Assembly (NCBI GenBank): GCA_025141675.1
Contig: CP081161.1
Span: 713,501 to 777,500, forward strand
Length of the DNA stretch: 64,000 bases
Direction of reading: 5' to 3'
From: Rhodobacteraceae bacterium S2214
Lineage (GTDB): Bacteria > Pseudomonadota > Alphaproteobacteria > Rhodobacterales > Rhodobacteraceae
Shown here: piece after piece, positions 15,822 through 25,396 of the stretch
How positions within the stretch are numbered: position 1 is the first letter of the stretch
Layout of the letters: every line of letters begins with the position of its first letter
Notes under the pieces: generated by a model
Told to the model about the DNA's origin: nothing
The model's input: only the letters and a program-made list of their open reading frames with translations
The model's database searches: none
Translations under genes and position numbers: made by a program

Positions 15822-16721
15822 ATGCGAGTGATCTTTATGGGGACGCCCGATTTTTCGGTGCCTGTTCTGGATGCTTTGGTTGATGCTGGCCACGATGTGG
15901 TTGCCGTCTATTCACAACCGCCGCGGCCAGCTGGGCGCGGAAAGAAGGATCGTCCGTCGCCCGTGCAAGCACGGGCCGAGGCGTTGGGTCTGCCTGTCCA
16001 TCATCCGGTGTCTGTGCGCAATGAAGACGCCCAAGCAGTTTTCGACAGTCACAACGCCGATATCGCTGTTGTCGTGGCCTATGGTTTGATCCTGCCGCAG
16101 GTGATTTTGGATACGCCAACCCATGGCTGCTTGAATATCCACGCGTCTTTGTTGCCGCGTTGGCGGGGTGCGGCCCCGATCCACCGTGCGATTATGGCTG
16201 GGGATGCCGCGACTGGCGTGTGCATTATGCAGATGGAAGCAGGGCTGGATACCGGCCCTGTTCTGCTGCGCCAAGCCACGCCGATTGCGCCAGCTGAAAC
16301 AACGGGTCAGCTACATGACAGATTGTCAGCAATGGGGGCTGCGTTGGTGGTCGAGGCGTTGGATCGGTTGCCCGAATTGACGCCCGAGACGCAGCCGGAA
16401 GACGGCGTGACCTATGCCGCCAAGATCGACAAGGCGGAGGCGCGCGTCGATTGGGATCGTCCTGCCGCCGAGGTTGCGAACCACATTTGCGGGTTGTCAC
16501 CGTTTCCGGGCGCGTGGTGCGATGTGGATGGTGAACGTGTGAAGCTGCATGTCGCAGAGGTCATCGACGGCGTTGCAGCACCGGGCACTGTATTGCAAGG
16601 TTTCGACGTTGCATGTGCGACAGGTGCGGTCCGCATCACCCGCGCCCAACGCCCCGGCAAAAAACCAATGGATGCGGCGGATGTGCTGCGTGGTTTGGAT
16701 CTTGGGGATCGCCTGAGTTAG
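15822..16721 (+). CDS. fmt: Methionyl-tRNA formyltransferase
   Basis: This 299-residue enzyme starts [19 protein letters not shown]. It has the formyl-transfer core with [21 protein letters not shown] (catalytic Asn-His) and [17 protein letters not shown]. The C-terminal tRNA-binding domain begins near residue 205 ([26 protein letters not shown]). It formylates initiator Met-tRNA with 10-formyl-THF, the reaction that makes the deformylases upstream necessary. The ATG at 15822 with AAAGGGA ahead is preferred over one five codons earlier. Confidence 0.96.
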   Translation: MRVIFMGTPDFSVPVLDALVDAGHDVVAVYSQPPRPAGRGKKDRPSPVQARAEALGLPVHHPVSVRNEDAQAVFDSHNADIAVVVAYGLILPQVILDTPTHGCLNIHASLLPRWRGAAPIHRAIMAGDAATGVCIMQMEAGLDTGPVLLRQATPIAPAETTGQLHDRLSAMGAALVVEALDRLPELTPETQPEDGVTYAAKIDKAEARVDWDRPAAEVANHICGLSPFPGAWCDVDGERVKLHVAEVIDGVAAPGTVLQGFDVACATGAVRITRAQRPGKKPMDAADVLRGLDLGDRLS

Positions 16722-16730
16722 GCGATCTTT
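16707..16730 (+). terminator. Short hairpin at the end of fmt, possible weak terminator
   Basis: GATCGCC (16707-16713), a 7-base loop and GGCGATC (16721-16727) are followed by only three T residues. The fmt stop codon lies in the loop and the start of the second arm. The short T-run makes termination uncertain. Confidence 0.4.
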
Positions 16731-16788
16731 GTCCTAGCGTAATCGTTTTAGTTGGGTTAGCTTTTCTCCAAATGAGGAGGAGAGCCGG

Positions 16789-17601
16789 ATGCTCAATACG
16801 ATACCGCGCATTGGATACGGGACATGGAATCGCTTGGGCGATGCGGCCTATGACGGGACCCTGACAGCGCTTGATGTCGGGTATCGTCATCTGGATTGTG
16901 CTGAAGGGTACGAGAACGAAGAACACGTCGGCCGCGCGATTGCTGATCACGGTGTTGCCCGTGATGATCTGTGGGTGACAACGAAGGTCGCACCGGAAAG
17001 CTTTGGTCCCGGTCAGATCAGGCCGCATGTTGATGCGTCGCTCGAAAAGTTGGGCGTTGGTCCTGTTGATCTGTTGTTGCTGCACTATCCGTCGATCAAA
17101 GATGAATACGATATCGCAGATTACATGGCGCAGCTGGCTGCCGTTTATGACGCCGGTTTGTGTCGCAATATCGGGGTGTCGAACTTCACGAAGCCCTACA
17201 TTGCGAAAGCAATGGATTTACTGGGGGATCGTCCGATTTTCACCAATCAGGTGGAGCTGCATGTTTACCTGCACAACACGCCAATCGTGTCAGATTGTCG
17301 GTCAAAGGGCATCCCGATGACGGCTTATTCGCCGTTGGCGCGCGGTGCCGTGCTGGATGATCCTGTGTTGCAACGCATTGGTGCGGCACACGGTGCCACG
17401 GCTTCGCAGATTGCGTTGGCGTGGCTGCTATCAGAGGGCCATATCATCATTCCATCGGCGGGCAGCCGTGACCGGATTGCGGAAAACCTTGCCGCCGGTG
17501 ATATCGTTTTGACCGATGCGGAACGTGCCGAGATTGCAGGTTTGAATAAAGATATGCGGTTGGTCGACGGGCCGTGGTGCCCGACATGGGACGTCGCATG
17601 A
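16789..17601 (+). CDS. Aldo/keto reductase
   Basis: This 270-residue (alpha/beta)8 NADPH-dependent oxidoreductase has the AKR tetrad: Asp and Tyr in DVGYRHLDCAEGYENE, Lys in WVTTKVAPES, and His in LLLLHYPS. NADPH-binding motifs are in IPSAGSRDRIAENLAA. It opens IPRIGYGTWNRLGD. The substrate cannot be told from sequence. It has a strong GAGGAGAG ribosome-binding site. The downstream VOC gene overlaps by ATGA, suggesting joint detoxification of carbonyl compounds, which is an inference. Confidence 0.9.
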   Translation: MLNTIPRIGYGTWNRLGDAAYDGTLTALDVGYRHLDCAEGYENEEHVGRAIADHGVARDDLWVTTKVAPESFGPGQIRPHVDASLEKLGVGPVDLLLLHYPSIKDEYDIADYMAQLAAVYDAGLCRNIGVSNFTKPYIAKAMDLLGDRPIFTNQVELHVYLHNTPIVSDCRSKGIPMTAYSPLARGAVLDDPVLQRIGAAHGATASQIALAWLLSEGHIIIPSAGSRDRIAENLAAGDIVLTDAERAEIAGLNKDMRLVDGPWCPTWDVA

Positions 17602-18032
17602 CAACCCCGCCGTTCAGCCTAGTCGGGATCGATCATGTGGTGTTCATCGTGGATGACATGCCCAAGGCGCTTGCGTTTTATCAGGACGTTTTGGGCTGTG
17701 TTCCGGGGTATTCCTATCCGACGTTGGGGATGGAACAGGTTTGGGCAGGTGCCGCGTTGATTGTGCTGTGGGACACCACGCATCCGGGTGCGGCGAGCGC
17801 TGTTCCGCCAGTAAAGGGCGGTCGAAATGTGGATCACCTGTGCATCGCGACATCGCCGTTTCAGCCCGACGCAATGCGGGCGCATTTAGCGGCGCATGGT
17901 GTGGAAATCGACCGTGAAGCCACCCATGGCGGTGCCAGAGGTGTCGGCCTCTCATTCTATATTTTCGACCCCTTTGGGAACAAGCTAGAGATTAAAGGAC
18001 CAGCGGAATATCCGGATGGGCGGGATTGGTGA
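17598..18032 (+). CDS. VOC (glyoxalase/bleomycin-resistance/dioxygenase) family protein
   Basis: This 144-residue single-module VOC protein has two beta-alpha-beta-beta-beta units: LVGIDHVVFIVDDMPKALAFY then VDHLCIATSPFQPDAM. The final strand is SFYIFDPFGNKLEIKGP. The conserved His residues and the C-terminal Glu can serve as metal ligands. It could be a glyoxalase or a dioxygenase subunit; the substrate is unknown. It overlaps the upstream aldo/keto reductase and is probably co-transcribed with it. Confidence 0.85.
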   Translation: MTTPPFSLVGIDHVVFIVDDMPKALAFYQDVLGCVPGYSYPTLGMEQVWAGAALIVLWDTTHPGAASAVPPVKGGRNVDHLCIATSPFQPDAMRAHLAAHGVEIDREATHGGARGVGLSFYIFDPFGNKLEIKGPAEYPDGRDW

Positions 18033-18178
18033 CAGGCCTATAAGGCGCCAGCGTCGCGCGAAACTGATCCAGTCAAACTAGTGTCGGGGGACGACCCAGA
18101 AAAACGTCTCTGCCTGACCTTTGGTGATCTTGGTTTGGGCGCGATGGCTGCTTAGGTGTTCGGTCAAGGAGCACACTT

Positions 18179-19171
18179 ATGCAGACATTTTCGTTACTTG
18201 ATCTTTCGCCAGTCCCCGAAGGCAAAACGGCCGCAGATGCGCTCGCTAACACGGTCGCGCTAGCCCAAGCTGCAGAAGCTGCGGGATATCATCGTTATTG
18301 GCTGGCGGAACATCACAACATGCAAGGTATCGCAAGCGCTGCAACGTCGGTCGTGATTGGTCACGTGGCGGGCGCGACTAAGACGATACGTGTCGGCGCA
18401 GGCGGTATCATGCTGCCAAATCATGCGCCTTTGGTCATCGCCGAACAATTCGGCACGCTAGCCACCTTGTATCCCGACAGGATTGATCTGGGTGTCGGGC
18501 GTGCGCCCGGAACGGACATGGCGACGGCCCGTGCTTTGCGCCGTCACATGGCCCCTGATGATACCTTTCCACAGGATGTGCAGGAATTGATCGGCTACTT
18601 TGGTGACGTGCCGGATCAGGCATCGGTTCGCGCTGTTCCAGGGGCAGGGACAGATGTGCCTGTCTGGGTGTTGGGGTCCAGTTTGTATGGTGCGCAACTG
18701 GCCGCCCATCTGGGATTGCCATACGCCTTTGCGTCGCATTTTGCCCCGGATCTGTTGGGGCAGGCGTTGCAAGTTTACCGGTCGTCATTCAAGCCATCGG
18801 CGTATTTGGAAAAGCCTTACGCGATGATGGCGGCGGGTGTTTGTGCCGCGCAAACGGATGCAGAGGCGGAATATCTGCGGTCGTCGCAGTATTTGGCCTT
18901 TGCGAACCTGCATATGGGGAAACCCGGAAAGCTGCCGTATCCGGTGCGTGATTTAGCGGCGCAGGTGCCCGGTCAAATTCTGACGGGTGTAAAACATGCG
19001 TTGTCCTGTTCTGCTACAGGATCGGCTGCGTCCGTGAAAACGCAGTTGGCTGGCTTGATTGATACCTACCAACCGGATGAAATCATGGTGACAGGGATGA
19101 TCCATGATAACGCAGAACGGGTGAAGTCATTCCAGATCGCGGCAGAGGTTCTGACGGAGCTGTGTGACTGA
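18179..19171 (+). CDS. LLM-class flavin-dependent oxidoreductase (luciferase-like monooxygenase)
   Basis: This 330-residue TIM-barrel enzyme of the bacterial luciferase superfamily has [29 protein letters not shown] (the hallmark YW-x-AEHH), [20 protein letters not shown] and [13 protein letters not shown], all typical of the YhbW-like subgroup. It probably uses reduced FMN; the substrate is unknown. An AAGGAG ribosome-binding site precedes the ATG. The 146-base gap before it holds nothing I recognise. Confidence 0.9.
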   Translation: MQTFSLLDLSPVPEGKTAADALANTVALAQAAEAAGYHRYWLAEHHNMQGIASAATSVVIGHVAGATKTIRVGAGGIMLPNHAPLVIAEQFGTLATLYPDRIDLGVGRAPGTDMATARALRRHMAPDDTFPQDVQELIGYFGDVPDQASVRAVPGAGTDVPVWVLGSSLYGAQLAAHLGLPYAFASHFAPDLLGQALQVYRSSFKPSAYLEKPYAMMAAGVCAAQTDAEAEYLRSSQYLAFANLHMGKPGKLPYPVRDLAAQVPGQILTGVKHALSCSATGSAASVKTQLAGLIDTYQPDEIMVTGMIHDNAERVKSFQIAAEVLTELCD

Positions 19172-19199
19172 AAGTGCTGTTGATGAACGTCGGCCGCAA

Positions 19200-19829
19200 C
19201 TACCGCATCGGTTCAAATTGCGCGCTTTGCATGGTGCAGTCGCGGATTACGTCGGTCCCGCAGTCGCGGAATTCGAGGTCTCGGGTGAGGCAGATGCGTG
19301 CTTCTTGGATGTAACCTTGGCGGCAGGTGATTGTGATTTGGTCGGGTTCGAGCGTCGGGTTCGACTGGATGAATGCCTCTTCGATCAGGGATGCGGGCAA
19401 GGTCACGGGATCGGTGAGTTTGCGTAGGACTTCGGGCCGTGTGACTTTGTCGTAGGCGACGCGGGACAGGGCATAGTAATCTTCGGAATCGAGACCTGTG
19501 CAGACCCCGTGTTTGTTCCACTGGTGCCAAGCCAGCCCCGATGTTCCCATGATGTCGGCCATGTCGCCGGTTTGCCCACGTGATGGCGGGCGGAATGATG
19601 TCCGGCAATCGGCGGGATAGCCGCGTTCATATTGCGGCCACAGACCGTGCAGGACCCAGCCGTGATCGCGCGCGGGATCACATTGCGGGGAATCGCGGTC
19701 GTCGCCTTCATAGGCGCACCAGTTTGCGGACCAAGACAGGGACAAAACGTAGTAATCAAATTCACCGGCAGTGTCCTGTGCCGATGCCATACCAGCCCAG
19801 GTCAAAAGCCCTAAAACCATCCGCCACAT
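19200..19829 (-). CDS. Ribonuclease T2 family protein
   Basis: The 209-residue secreted protein has a signal peptide MWRMVLGLLTWAGMASAQ. Active-site segment 1 is WVLHGLWPQY and segment 2 is LAWHQWNKHGVC, with the two catalytic His and the Lys. The position usually occupied by Glu is Gln here (HQWNKHG instead of HEW-x-KHG). Eight or more cysteines suggest periplasmic disulphides. RNase T2 enzymes degrade RNA through 2',3'-cyclic phosphates. I chose the ATG at 19829 because GGGAAG lies eight bases ahead. The longer frame to 20159 runs through the divergent gene and is rejected. Confidence 0.88.
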   Translation of the reverse strand: MWRMVLGLLTWAGMASAQDTAGEFDYYVLSLSWSANWCAYEGDDRDSPQCDPARDHGWVLHGLWPQYERGYPADCRTSFRPPSRGQTGDMADIMGTSGLAWHQWNKHGVCTGLDSEDYYALSRVAYDKVTRPEVLRKLTDPVTLPASLIEEAFIQSNPTLEPDQITITCRQGYIQEARICLTRDLEFRDCGTDVIRDCTMQSAQFEPMR

Positions 19830-19959
19830 TTTGATCTTCCCTAAATTGCTTGGCATCCTTATATAGGCTTCAAGTTCCCCGACAATGCGAACCCGGCCCA
19901 AGCGGTCAGCCCCTTCAAGGGCGCGGGAAAGGCTTGTCATTTTGATGAGGAGACATTTG

Positions 19960-20721
19960 ATGTCCGATAAACCGATTATGGCAAAAGCCACAGCAGTTTG
20001 GCTGTGTGACAATACCACAATGACGTTCAAGCAGATAGCTGATTTCTGTGGCTTCCACGAGCTGGAAGTACAGGGAATCGCGGATGGTGATGTGGCAACT
20101 GGCGTGAAGGGTTTTGACCCGATTGCGAACAACCAACTGACCCAAGAAGAAATCGACAAGGCCGAGGCGAACCCGCTGCATAAGCTGAAGTTGAAGTTCT
20201 ACAAAGCCGCCCAAGGCGAAGAAAAACGCCGCGGTCCACGTTACACGCCGCTGTCCAAGCGTCAGGATCGTCCTGCGTCGATTTTGTGGTTGGTGAAGTT
20301 CCACCCAGAGCTTTCCGATGGTCAGATTTCCAAGCTGGTCGGCACAACAAAGCCAACCATTCAGGCGATCCGCGAACGCACGCACTGGAACATTTCCAAC
20401 ATTGATCCGATTGATCCGGTTGCGTTGGGTATGTGTAAGCAGGGCGAGTTGGACATGGCTGTTCAGAAAGCCAACGCCAAAGCCGCCAAAGAAGGCAGCG
20501 CGATGTCTGATGACGAGCGCCGCAAGTTGGTCAGCACCGAACAATCCCTTGGTATGCCTGCCGAGCCGAAGATGCCGAGCGCGATTGCCGGTCTTGAGAC
20601 ATTTTCACTGGCTGAAGACGATGCGGACGATCTGGAGACGAAGTCTGCAGATATGGACGTGTCCGATGCGGATAGCTTCTTTAACCTGCCAGATGATGCG
20701 GACGAAAAAGACGAAGACTAA
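19960..20721 (+). CDS. trcR: DUF1013 protein, cell-cycle transcriptional regulator TrcR-like
   Basis: The 253-residue protein has the DUF1013 core: MAKATAVWLCDNTTMTFKQIADFCGFHELEVQGIADG, then GPRYTPLSKRQDRPASILWLVKFHPELSD and KLVGTTKPTIQAIRERTHWN. Both halves look like helix-turn-helix modules. The C-terminal 50 residues are acidic and probably disordered (DDADDLETKSADMDVSDADS). The family is nearly confined to Alphaproteobacteria and is annotated as the cell-cycle regulator TrcR; that name rests on family knowledge. A GAGGAGA ribosome-binding site precedes the ATG at 19960. The gene ends at a strong terminator. Confidence 0.88.
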   Translation: MSDKPIMAKATAVWLCDNTTMTFKQIADFCGFHELEVQGIADGDVATGVKGFDPIANNQLTQEEIDKAEANPLHKLKLKFYKAAQGEEKRRGPRYTPLSKRQDRPASILWLVKFHPELSDGQISKLVGTTKPTIQAIRERTHWNISNIDPIDPVALGMCKQGELDMAVQKANAKAAKEGSAMSDDERRKLVSTEQSLGMPAEPKMPSAIAGLETFSLAEDDADDLETKSADMDVSDADSFFNLPDDADEKDED

Positions 20722-20753
20722 AGTCTGCGTCACCTTCGTAAAAAAGTATGGAA

Positions 20754-20779
20754 ATCCCGGCCTTTGCGCCGGGATTTTT
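20754..20779 (+). terminator. Rho-independent terminator after the DUF1013 gene
   Basis: ATCCCGGC (20754-20761), loop CTTTGC and GCCGGGAT (20768-20775) form a perfect 8-bp stem. A run of T residues follows. Confidence 0.9.
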
Positions 20780-20837
20780 CGTTTGAGCCTGCATCCGTTC
20801 ATCGCCTAATCTGGATTGGATAATTTAGGAGATTTTG

Positions 20838-21389
20838 ATGCGTTTTTTGACGGCTATATTTTTGACTTTGACCCCGGTGACAGCGGTCGCTGATGCGCTT
20901 TGCGACGAACTTTGGCTGACCCGCAATACGGTCTTTGATCGCGGTGGGTATTGTTTCGGGTCTGAATTGGGCAAGTCTGTTTTTGATAACAGTGATTGCA
21001 CCACGTCTTCGCCGAAACTGAGCGCGGAAGACGAATTGATCGTCGCGCAAGTGCGGGAAGTCGAAGACGAATTCAGTTGCGCGGTGGATACGTCCCGCCA
21101 GTCGCTTGATGTTGATTATGTGGATCAACGCCGTGCATTGGCTGATCTGCCGGTGCGGACTGGTTATGAAAGCGCGTGTTTGGGATACGACGGGCCTGCG
21201 CTGTTGATGACAGCGGGGCGGCATCCGGATACGGCGTTTTTTGGTGAAATCATGCCCGGTGATAATATTGATTTTGGTTACATCACCGTGGATGGGATGG
21301 AGTTCATTGATATGGGCGATGGCCGCATGGGATGGGTTGGCGGTCTGTTGTTTTCGCCAAAAGTCTGCGCGGGCGGCATGGCGGGTTAA
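20838..21389 (+). CDS. Secreted DUF4453 (YARHG-like) protein
   Basis: The 183-residue product has a signal peptide [20 protein letters not shown]. It then has [20 protein letters not shown] and [13 protein letters not shown], matching the YARHG-like pattern that DUF4453 proteins carry. The second half is beta-rich ([20 protein letters not shown]), perhaps an SH3-like domain. It is probably periplasmic; the function is unknown. The ATG at 20838 with an AGGAG site is used, ignoring a TTG directly before it. Its stop overlaps the convergent recR stop. Confidence 0.75.
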   Translation: MRFLTAIFLTLTPVTAVADALCDELWLTRNTVFDRGGYCFGSELGKSVFDNSDCTTSSPKLSAEDELIVAQVREVEDEFSCAVDTSRQSLDVDYVDQRRALADLPVRTGYESACLGYDGPALLMTAGRHPDTAFFGEIMPGDNIDFGYITVDGMEFIDMGDGRMGWVGGLLFSPKVCAGGMAG

Positions 21390-21979
21390 ATGCTGCGGCG
21401 CGCATTCAAGGCGGCGGTAATTGTACCGTCGTCGAGGTAGTCCAGTTCGCCGCCCACGGGCACGCCTTGCGCCAATGACGTGACAGTGATGCCGGGCAGT
21501 TGGTCCGCGATGTAATGCGCGGTGGTTTGCCCGTCGATGGTGGCACCAAGCGCGAGAATCACCTCGGTTACGTTTTCGGATTTGATCCGGTCGATTAGTT
21601 TGGGGATGCGTAGTTCTTCCGGCCCCACGGCATCAAGCGCGGACAGGGTCCCGCCGAGCACGTGATAGCGGCCTTTGAAGGTCTGGCTGCGTTCCATCGC
21701 CCACAGATCGGCCACGTCTTCGACGACGCAAATCTGACCGATCGCCCGTTTTTCGCTTTCGCAGATATCGCAGACGTCGGTCGTGCCAATGTTCCCGCAG
21801 TTCAGGCATTCGCGGGCGGTAGCACCCACGCGGTGCATGGCTTCGGCCAGCGGGATCAATTGCAGGCTACGCTTTTTGACCAGATGCAACACGGCCCGCC
21901 GCGCAGACCGCGGTCCAAGACCGGGCAGCTTGGCGAGCAGCGTGATCAGGTTTTCAAGATCATCGGTGCCACTGGTCAC
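21386..21979 (-). CDS. recR: Recombination mediator protein RecR
   Basis: This 197-residue protein has [19 protein letters not shown] (helix-hairpin-helix), the zinc finger [16 protein letters not shown], the Toprim motif ([16 protein letters not shown]) and the C-terminal [16 protein letters not shown]. With RecF and RecO it loads RecA on gapped DNA. The start codon is GTG at 21979. It lies 35 bases downstream of ybaB, as in many bacteria. Confidence 0.96.
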   Translation of the reverse strand: MTSGTDDLENLITLLAKLPGLGPRSARRAVLHLVKKRSLQLIPLAEAMHRVGATARECLNCGNIGTTDVCDICESEKRAIGQICVVEDVADLWAMERSQTFKGRYHVLGGTLSALDAVGPEELRIPKLIDRIKSENVTEVILALGATIDGQTTAHYIADQLPGITVTSLAQGVPVGGELDYLDDGTITAALNARRSI

Positions 21980-22014
21980 GTGCGGCCCCCGAATTTTGGG
22001 CGAAAAATTGGCAC

Positions 22015-22359
22015 TTAGAACGGCAGGTTCATGCCCGGCGGCAAGCCAAGGCTTTCGGTCATTTTCTGCATTTCGGACTGTGCCCGTTCGCCAGCCTTTT
22101 GTTGCGCGTCTTTGATTGCCGCAAGGATCAGATCTTCGACGACTTCTTTTTCGTTCGGATCAAAAATCGACGGATCAATGTCGAGCGCCTTCAGCTCGCC
22201 CTTAGCTGTTGCCGTTGCTTTCACAAGACCTGCACCGCTTTCGCCCGTGACCATCATGTTTTCGAGGTCTTCTTGCATCTGGGCCATTTTGCCCTGCATT
22301 TCCTGCGCGGATTTCATCATCTTGGCCATATCACCAAGGCCACCAAGCCCTTTGAGCAT
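22015..22359 (-). CDS. YbaB/EbfC family nucleoid-associated protein
   Basis: The 114-residue product starts [19 protein letters not shown], the usual YbaB N-terminus, with an early helix ([18 protein letters not shown]) and a central beta-sheet ([20 protein letters not shown]). It binds DNA as a tweezer-like dimer. The gene normally lies between dnaX and recR; here a gene on the opposite strand separates it from dnaX. Confidence 0.94.
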   Translation of the reverse strand: MLKGLGGLGDMAKMMKSAQEMQGKMAQMQEDLENMMVTGESGAGLVKATATAKGELKALDIDPSIFDPNEKEVVEDLILAAIKDAQQKAGERAQSEMQKMTESLGLPPGMNLPF

Positions 22360-22431
22360 TTTATCATCCCTTTGTGCGTGTTCGTTTTTAAATAGGTCTT
22401 TTGCGGGGTGGTAACAAGTCGGGGCTTGTAT

Positions 22432-22448
22432 CCGACTAAAAGAGTCGG
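22432..22448. promoter_or_regulatory. Perfect inverted repeat in the divergent ybaB/phosphatase gap
   Basis: CCGACT-AAAAG-AGTCGG lies 44 bases before the phosphatase ATG and about 70 bases before ybaB. It could be an operator or a hairpin. No T-run follows on either strand, so it is unlikely to be a terminator. Confidence 0.35.
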
Positions 22449-22491
22449 TTAACCCTTATTCCGACAGAATCACTCAGGAAAAGGAAATCCC

Positions 22492-23106
22492 ATGTCACTT
22501 ACTCTTTTTAGCCATCTGCCGCGCGCCGCATCAGTCGTGGCGCTGTTATGTGTATCGTCGGGGGCAACCGCCCAAGATGCATCACCTCAAGACCTCGTCG
22601 CGGCACTTCAGGAAGGCGGATTGGTGATCTATGTGCGGCACGCCACGACGGAAAGCGATTATGCGGATCAGGTTCATGCTGTGATGGGTGATTGTGCGAC
22701 CCAACGCGTGCTGAGCGCAGAAGGCTGGTCAGAAGCCAAAGGTATTGGCGCCGCGGTGCACGCGTTAGAGGTTCCGGTCGGTGGCGTTGTCAGCAGTGGG
22801 TATTGCCGTGCGTGGCAGACTGCTGATCTGGCATTTGGTCATTATCACACGGATGAAGCGCTGCATTTCGCAAAGGCAGAGGATTATTCTGACGCGGATA
22901 TCGCGCAAATGCGTGAAAATGTATTGCCGTTTCTGACCGAAGTCGTGGCAGAGGGAAATCGCGTTGTGGTTGGCCACGACGACCCGTTTGAAGCTGCGAC
23001 AGGTATCTATCCCGAACCGCAGGGTGTCGCATATGTTGTGCGTCCAGAAGGCGACAGTTTCACTGTGCTTGGTCACATTGATCCGGATGCTTGGCCAACA
23101 AACTAA
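22492..23106 (+). CDS. Secreted histidine phosphatase family protein
   Basis: The 204-residue protein has a signal peptide ending near GATAQ. It has the phosphohistidine motif VIYVRHATTES (RHA in place of the usual RHG) and a second His in RVVVGHDDPFEAATG. The family includes phosphatases and phosphoglycerate mutases; the signal peptide suggests a periplasmic phosphatase. It has a ribosome-binding site AAAAGGAAA. It lies in opposite orientation between ybaB and dnaX, breaking the usual order dnaX-ybaB-recR. Confidence 0.8.
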   Translation: MSLTLFSHLPRAASVVALLCVSSGATAQDASPQDLVAALQEGGLVIYVRHATTESDYADQVHAVMGDCATQRVLSAEGWSEAKGIGAAVHALEVPVGGVVSSGYCRAWQTADLAFGHYHTDEALHFAKAEDYSDADIAQMRENVLPFLTEVVAEGNRVVVGHDDPFEAATGIYPEPQGVAYVVRPEGDSFTVLGHIDPDAWPTN

Positions 23107-23122
23107 GCCGACCTGACGGGGC

Positions 23123-24877
23123 TCATTCGTCGTCGAATGGGTCCCATTCATCATCGACTTCTGGCAACGCATCTGTAAATGCGTCTTGCGTTTTTTCCGC
23201 TTCGGTCCGGATGTCGGTGATTTTGGCCTTCGGGAATGCCGCGATGACCGCCTGCACAAGCGGGTGTGCCGCTGCTTCCGCTTTGATCGCGTTTTCGGCC
23301 GCGTCGCGGATTTCCGCGATGGTTTCTGCCCCGCCTTCGTCGCGGACAGTGATCACCCAGCGATTGCCTGTCCATGCCTGCAATCGTGACCCCAACCTGC
23401 CGACCAAATCGGTGGATGCATCTGCCGTTGGTTGCACTTCAATCCGGCCGGGTTGGTAGGCCACCAAACGGATGCCTGTTTCGACTTCCACCAGCAGTTT
23501 CACGTCGCGATGCCGCCGGATCAGGTCTACGACATCTTCGAAGCGTGCGTAGTGCTGCAGCGCGTCTTCGGCCAAGGCCACCGCGGTTTGCGCACCAGAT
23601 GCCGATGGACCGGACGGTCCGCTGTGCGTTGGTACGGGCGTGCTGCCCATCGCGTTTGTGGTTCCGCCGCCTTGCGGGGCAGGGCGTCCGCCGCCTGTGG
23701 GGCCGCCCGTTGGTGGTGTCGCGTCTTTGAGTTTGCGCACCAGTTCGTCGGGCGTTGGCAGGTCGGCCACGTGCGTCAGTCGGATCACGGCCATTTCGGA
23801 CGCCATCATCGCGTTGGGTGCCGCTGCGACCTCTTCCAAGGCTTTGAGCAACATCTGCCACATCCGCGTCATCACGCGCATGGGCAGTTGGTCTGCCATT
23901 GCTTGGCCGCGGGTCCGTTCATCGGGACTGATTGTGGGGTCGTCTGCCGCGTCCGGCGTGATCTTGATCACGCTGATCCAATGGGTGATCTCGGCGAGGT
24001 CGCGCAGGATCGCGAGCGGATCGGCACCGTCGGCGTATTGCGCGGACAGTTCGGTCAGGGCAGCCGCCGCTTCGCCGCGCAGGATCATGTCGAACAGGTC
24101 AAGCACACGCCCACGGTCGGCAAGGCCCAGCATTGCGCGAACCTGATCGGCGGTTGTTTCGCCAGCGCCGTGGGAAATCGCTTGGTCGAGCAAAGACGTC
24201 GCATCGCGTGCTGACCCTTCGGCGGCACGGGTGATCAACGCAAGCGCGTCGTCGTGGATTTCAGCGCCTTCCGCCTTTGCGATCTTTTGCATCAGCGCGA
24301 TCATGACTTCGGGTTCGATCCGCCGCAGGTCAAAGCGCTGGCAACGTGACAGCACCGTCACGGGGACCTGCCGGATTTCGGTGGTCGCAAAGATGAATTT
24401 GACGTGCGCGGGTGGTTCTTCGAGCGTCTTCAGAAGCGCGTTAAACGCGTTCTTGGACAGCATGTGGACCTCATCGATGATGTAGATCTTATAGCGGGCA
24501 GAGGCCGCGCGATAATGCACAGAATCGATAATCTCACGGATGTCACCGACGCCTGTCCGCGATGCAGCGTCCATTTCCATGACGTCGACGTGCCGCCCTT
24601 CCATGATCGCGGTGCAATGTTCGCATTCGCCGCAAGGTTCCGTCGTTGGCCCGCCGTTGCCGTCTGGCCCGATGCAGTTCATGCCTTTGGCGATGATCCG
24701 CGCGGTGGTGGTTTTACCTGTCCCCCTGATCCCTGTCATGATGAAGGCCTGCGCGATCCGGTCCGCTGCAAACGCGTTTTTCAGCGTGCGGACCATGGCG
24801 TCTTGGCCGACAAGATCGACAAAGGTCTCTGGCCGGTATTTGCGGGCGAGGACCTGATAAGCGGGGGCGTCAGACAT
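23123..24877 (-). CDS. dnaX: DNA polymerase III subunit gamma/tau
   Basis: This 584-residue clamp-loader ATPase begins YQVLARKYRPETFVDLVGQD. Walker A is GIRGTGKTTTAR and the zinc module is EPCGECEHC. Walker B is IYIIDEVHMLSKNAFNALLK and sensor 1 lies in FIFATTEIRQVPVTVLSRCQRFDLRR. A Pro/Gly-rich linker (about residues 385-430) leads to the C-terminal tau-like domain, ending EVDDEWDPFDDE. It loads the beta clamp and holds the replisome together. No slippery A-run that would make a separate gamma form is apparent. Confidence 0.96.
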   Translation of the reverse strand: MSDAPAYQVLARKYRPETFVDLVGQDAMVRTLKNAFAADRIAQAFIMTGIRGTGKTTTARIIAKGMNCIGPDGNGGPTTEPCGECEHCTAIMEGRHVDVMEMDAASRTGVGDIREIIDSVHYRAASARYKIYIIDEVHMLSKNAFNALLKTLEEPPAHVKFIFATTEIRQVPVTVLSRCQRFDLRRIEPEVMIALMQKIAKAEGAEIHDDALALITRAAEGSARDATSLLDQAISHGAGETTADQVRAMLGLADRGRVLDLFDMILRGEAAAALTELSAQYADGADPLAILRDLAEITHWISVIKITPDAADDPTISPDERTRGQAMADQLPMRVMTRMWQMLLKALEEVAAAPNAMMASEMAVIRLTHVADLPTPDELVRKLKDATPPTGGPTGGGRPAPQGGGTTNAMGSTPVPTHSGPSGPSASGAQTAVALAEDALQHYARFEDVVDLIRRHRDVKLLVEVETGIRLVAYQPGRIEVQPTADASTDLVGRLGSRLQAWTGNRWVITVRDEGGAETIAEIRDAAENAIKAEAAAHPLVQAVIAAFPKAKITDIRTEAEKTQDAFTDALPEVDDEWDPFDDE

Positions 24878-24955
24878 TTGCGGGCTTTCGGGGTTCGGGT
24901 GTTTGCGTCAAACTATGCGTTAGGGCGGGCGGCGTCTACCGCTAGCGGGGCGAAG

Positions 24956-25390
24956 ATGGGATTTGAGATTTACGAGATTGCTGTCGGTGGCGGAGTTGTA
25001 GCGCTTTGCCCGATGCCAATGTTCGAACAGGACGTCGCGTTGGTGAAGGCGTGGGAACCGGATCTATTTGTATCGCTGACAGAGCTGCACGAAGGGGCGA
25101 CCGCAACTTTTGCTGCGCAGTTTGCGCGTTGGGCCCATGTGCCTGTCGTGGATTTTGGTGTGCCCGATGACGGTGCTTTGGATGGAGTGATCGCCCAGAG
25201 TGTCGCGGTTATTCGCGGTGGCGGGCGCGTTTTGTTTCATTGCATGGGCGGATGTGGACGGTCCGGCATGGCGGTTTTGCGGGTGATGCATGTGATGGGG
25301 GTGCCGGATGCGTTGTCCGTTTTGCGTGATGTCCGCCCTTGTGCCGTAGAGACGGATGAACAGGCCGCGTGGGCGATGCGGCCTGTGTGA
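24956..25390 (+). CDS. Protein-tyrosine/dual-specificity phosphatase family protein
   Basis: The 144-residue product contains the Cys-dependent phosphatase loop VLFHCMGGCGRSGMAVL (H-C-x2-G-x-G-R-S-G) around residue 104. A candidate general-acid Asp lies upstream in VVDFGVPDDG. Such enzymes dephosphorylate Tyr or Ser/Thr residues or small phosphorylated molecules. The start is not certain: the ATG at 24956 has only a weak ribosome-binding site, and the frame stays open far upstream across dnaX. It converges with rsgA. Confidence 0.78.
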   Translation: MGFEIYEIAVGGGVVALCPMPMFEQDVALVKAWEPDLFVSLTELHEGATATFAAQFARWAHVPVVDFGVPDDGALDGVIAQSVAVIRGGGRVLFHCMGGCGRSGMAVLRVMHVMGVPDALSVLRDVRPCAVETDEQAAWAMRPV

Positions 25391-25396
25391 TTGCGT

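Noticed and set aside
19830..20159. Extension of the RNase T2 frame to 20159
   Set aside because: It runs antisense through the start of the DUF1013 gene. The signal peptide begins at 19829.
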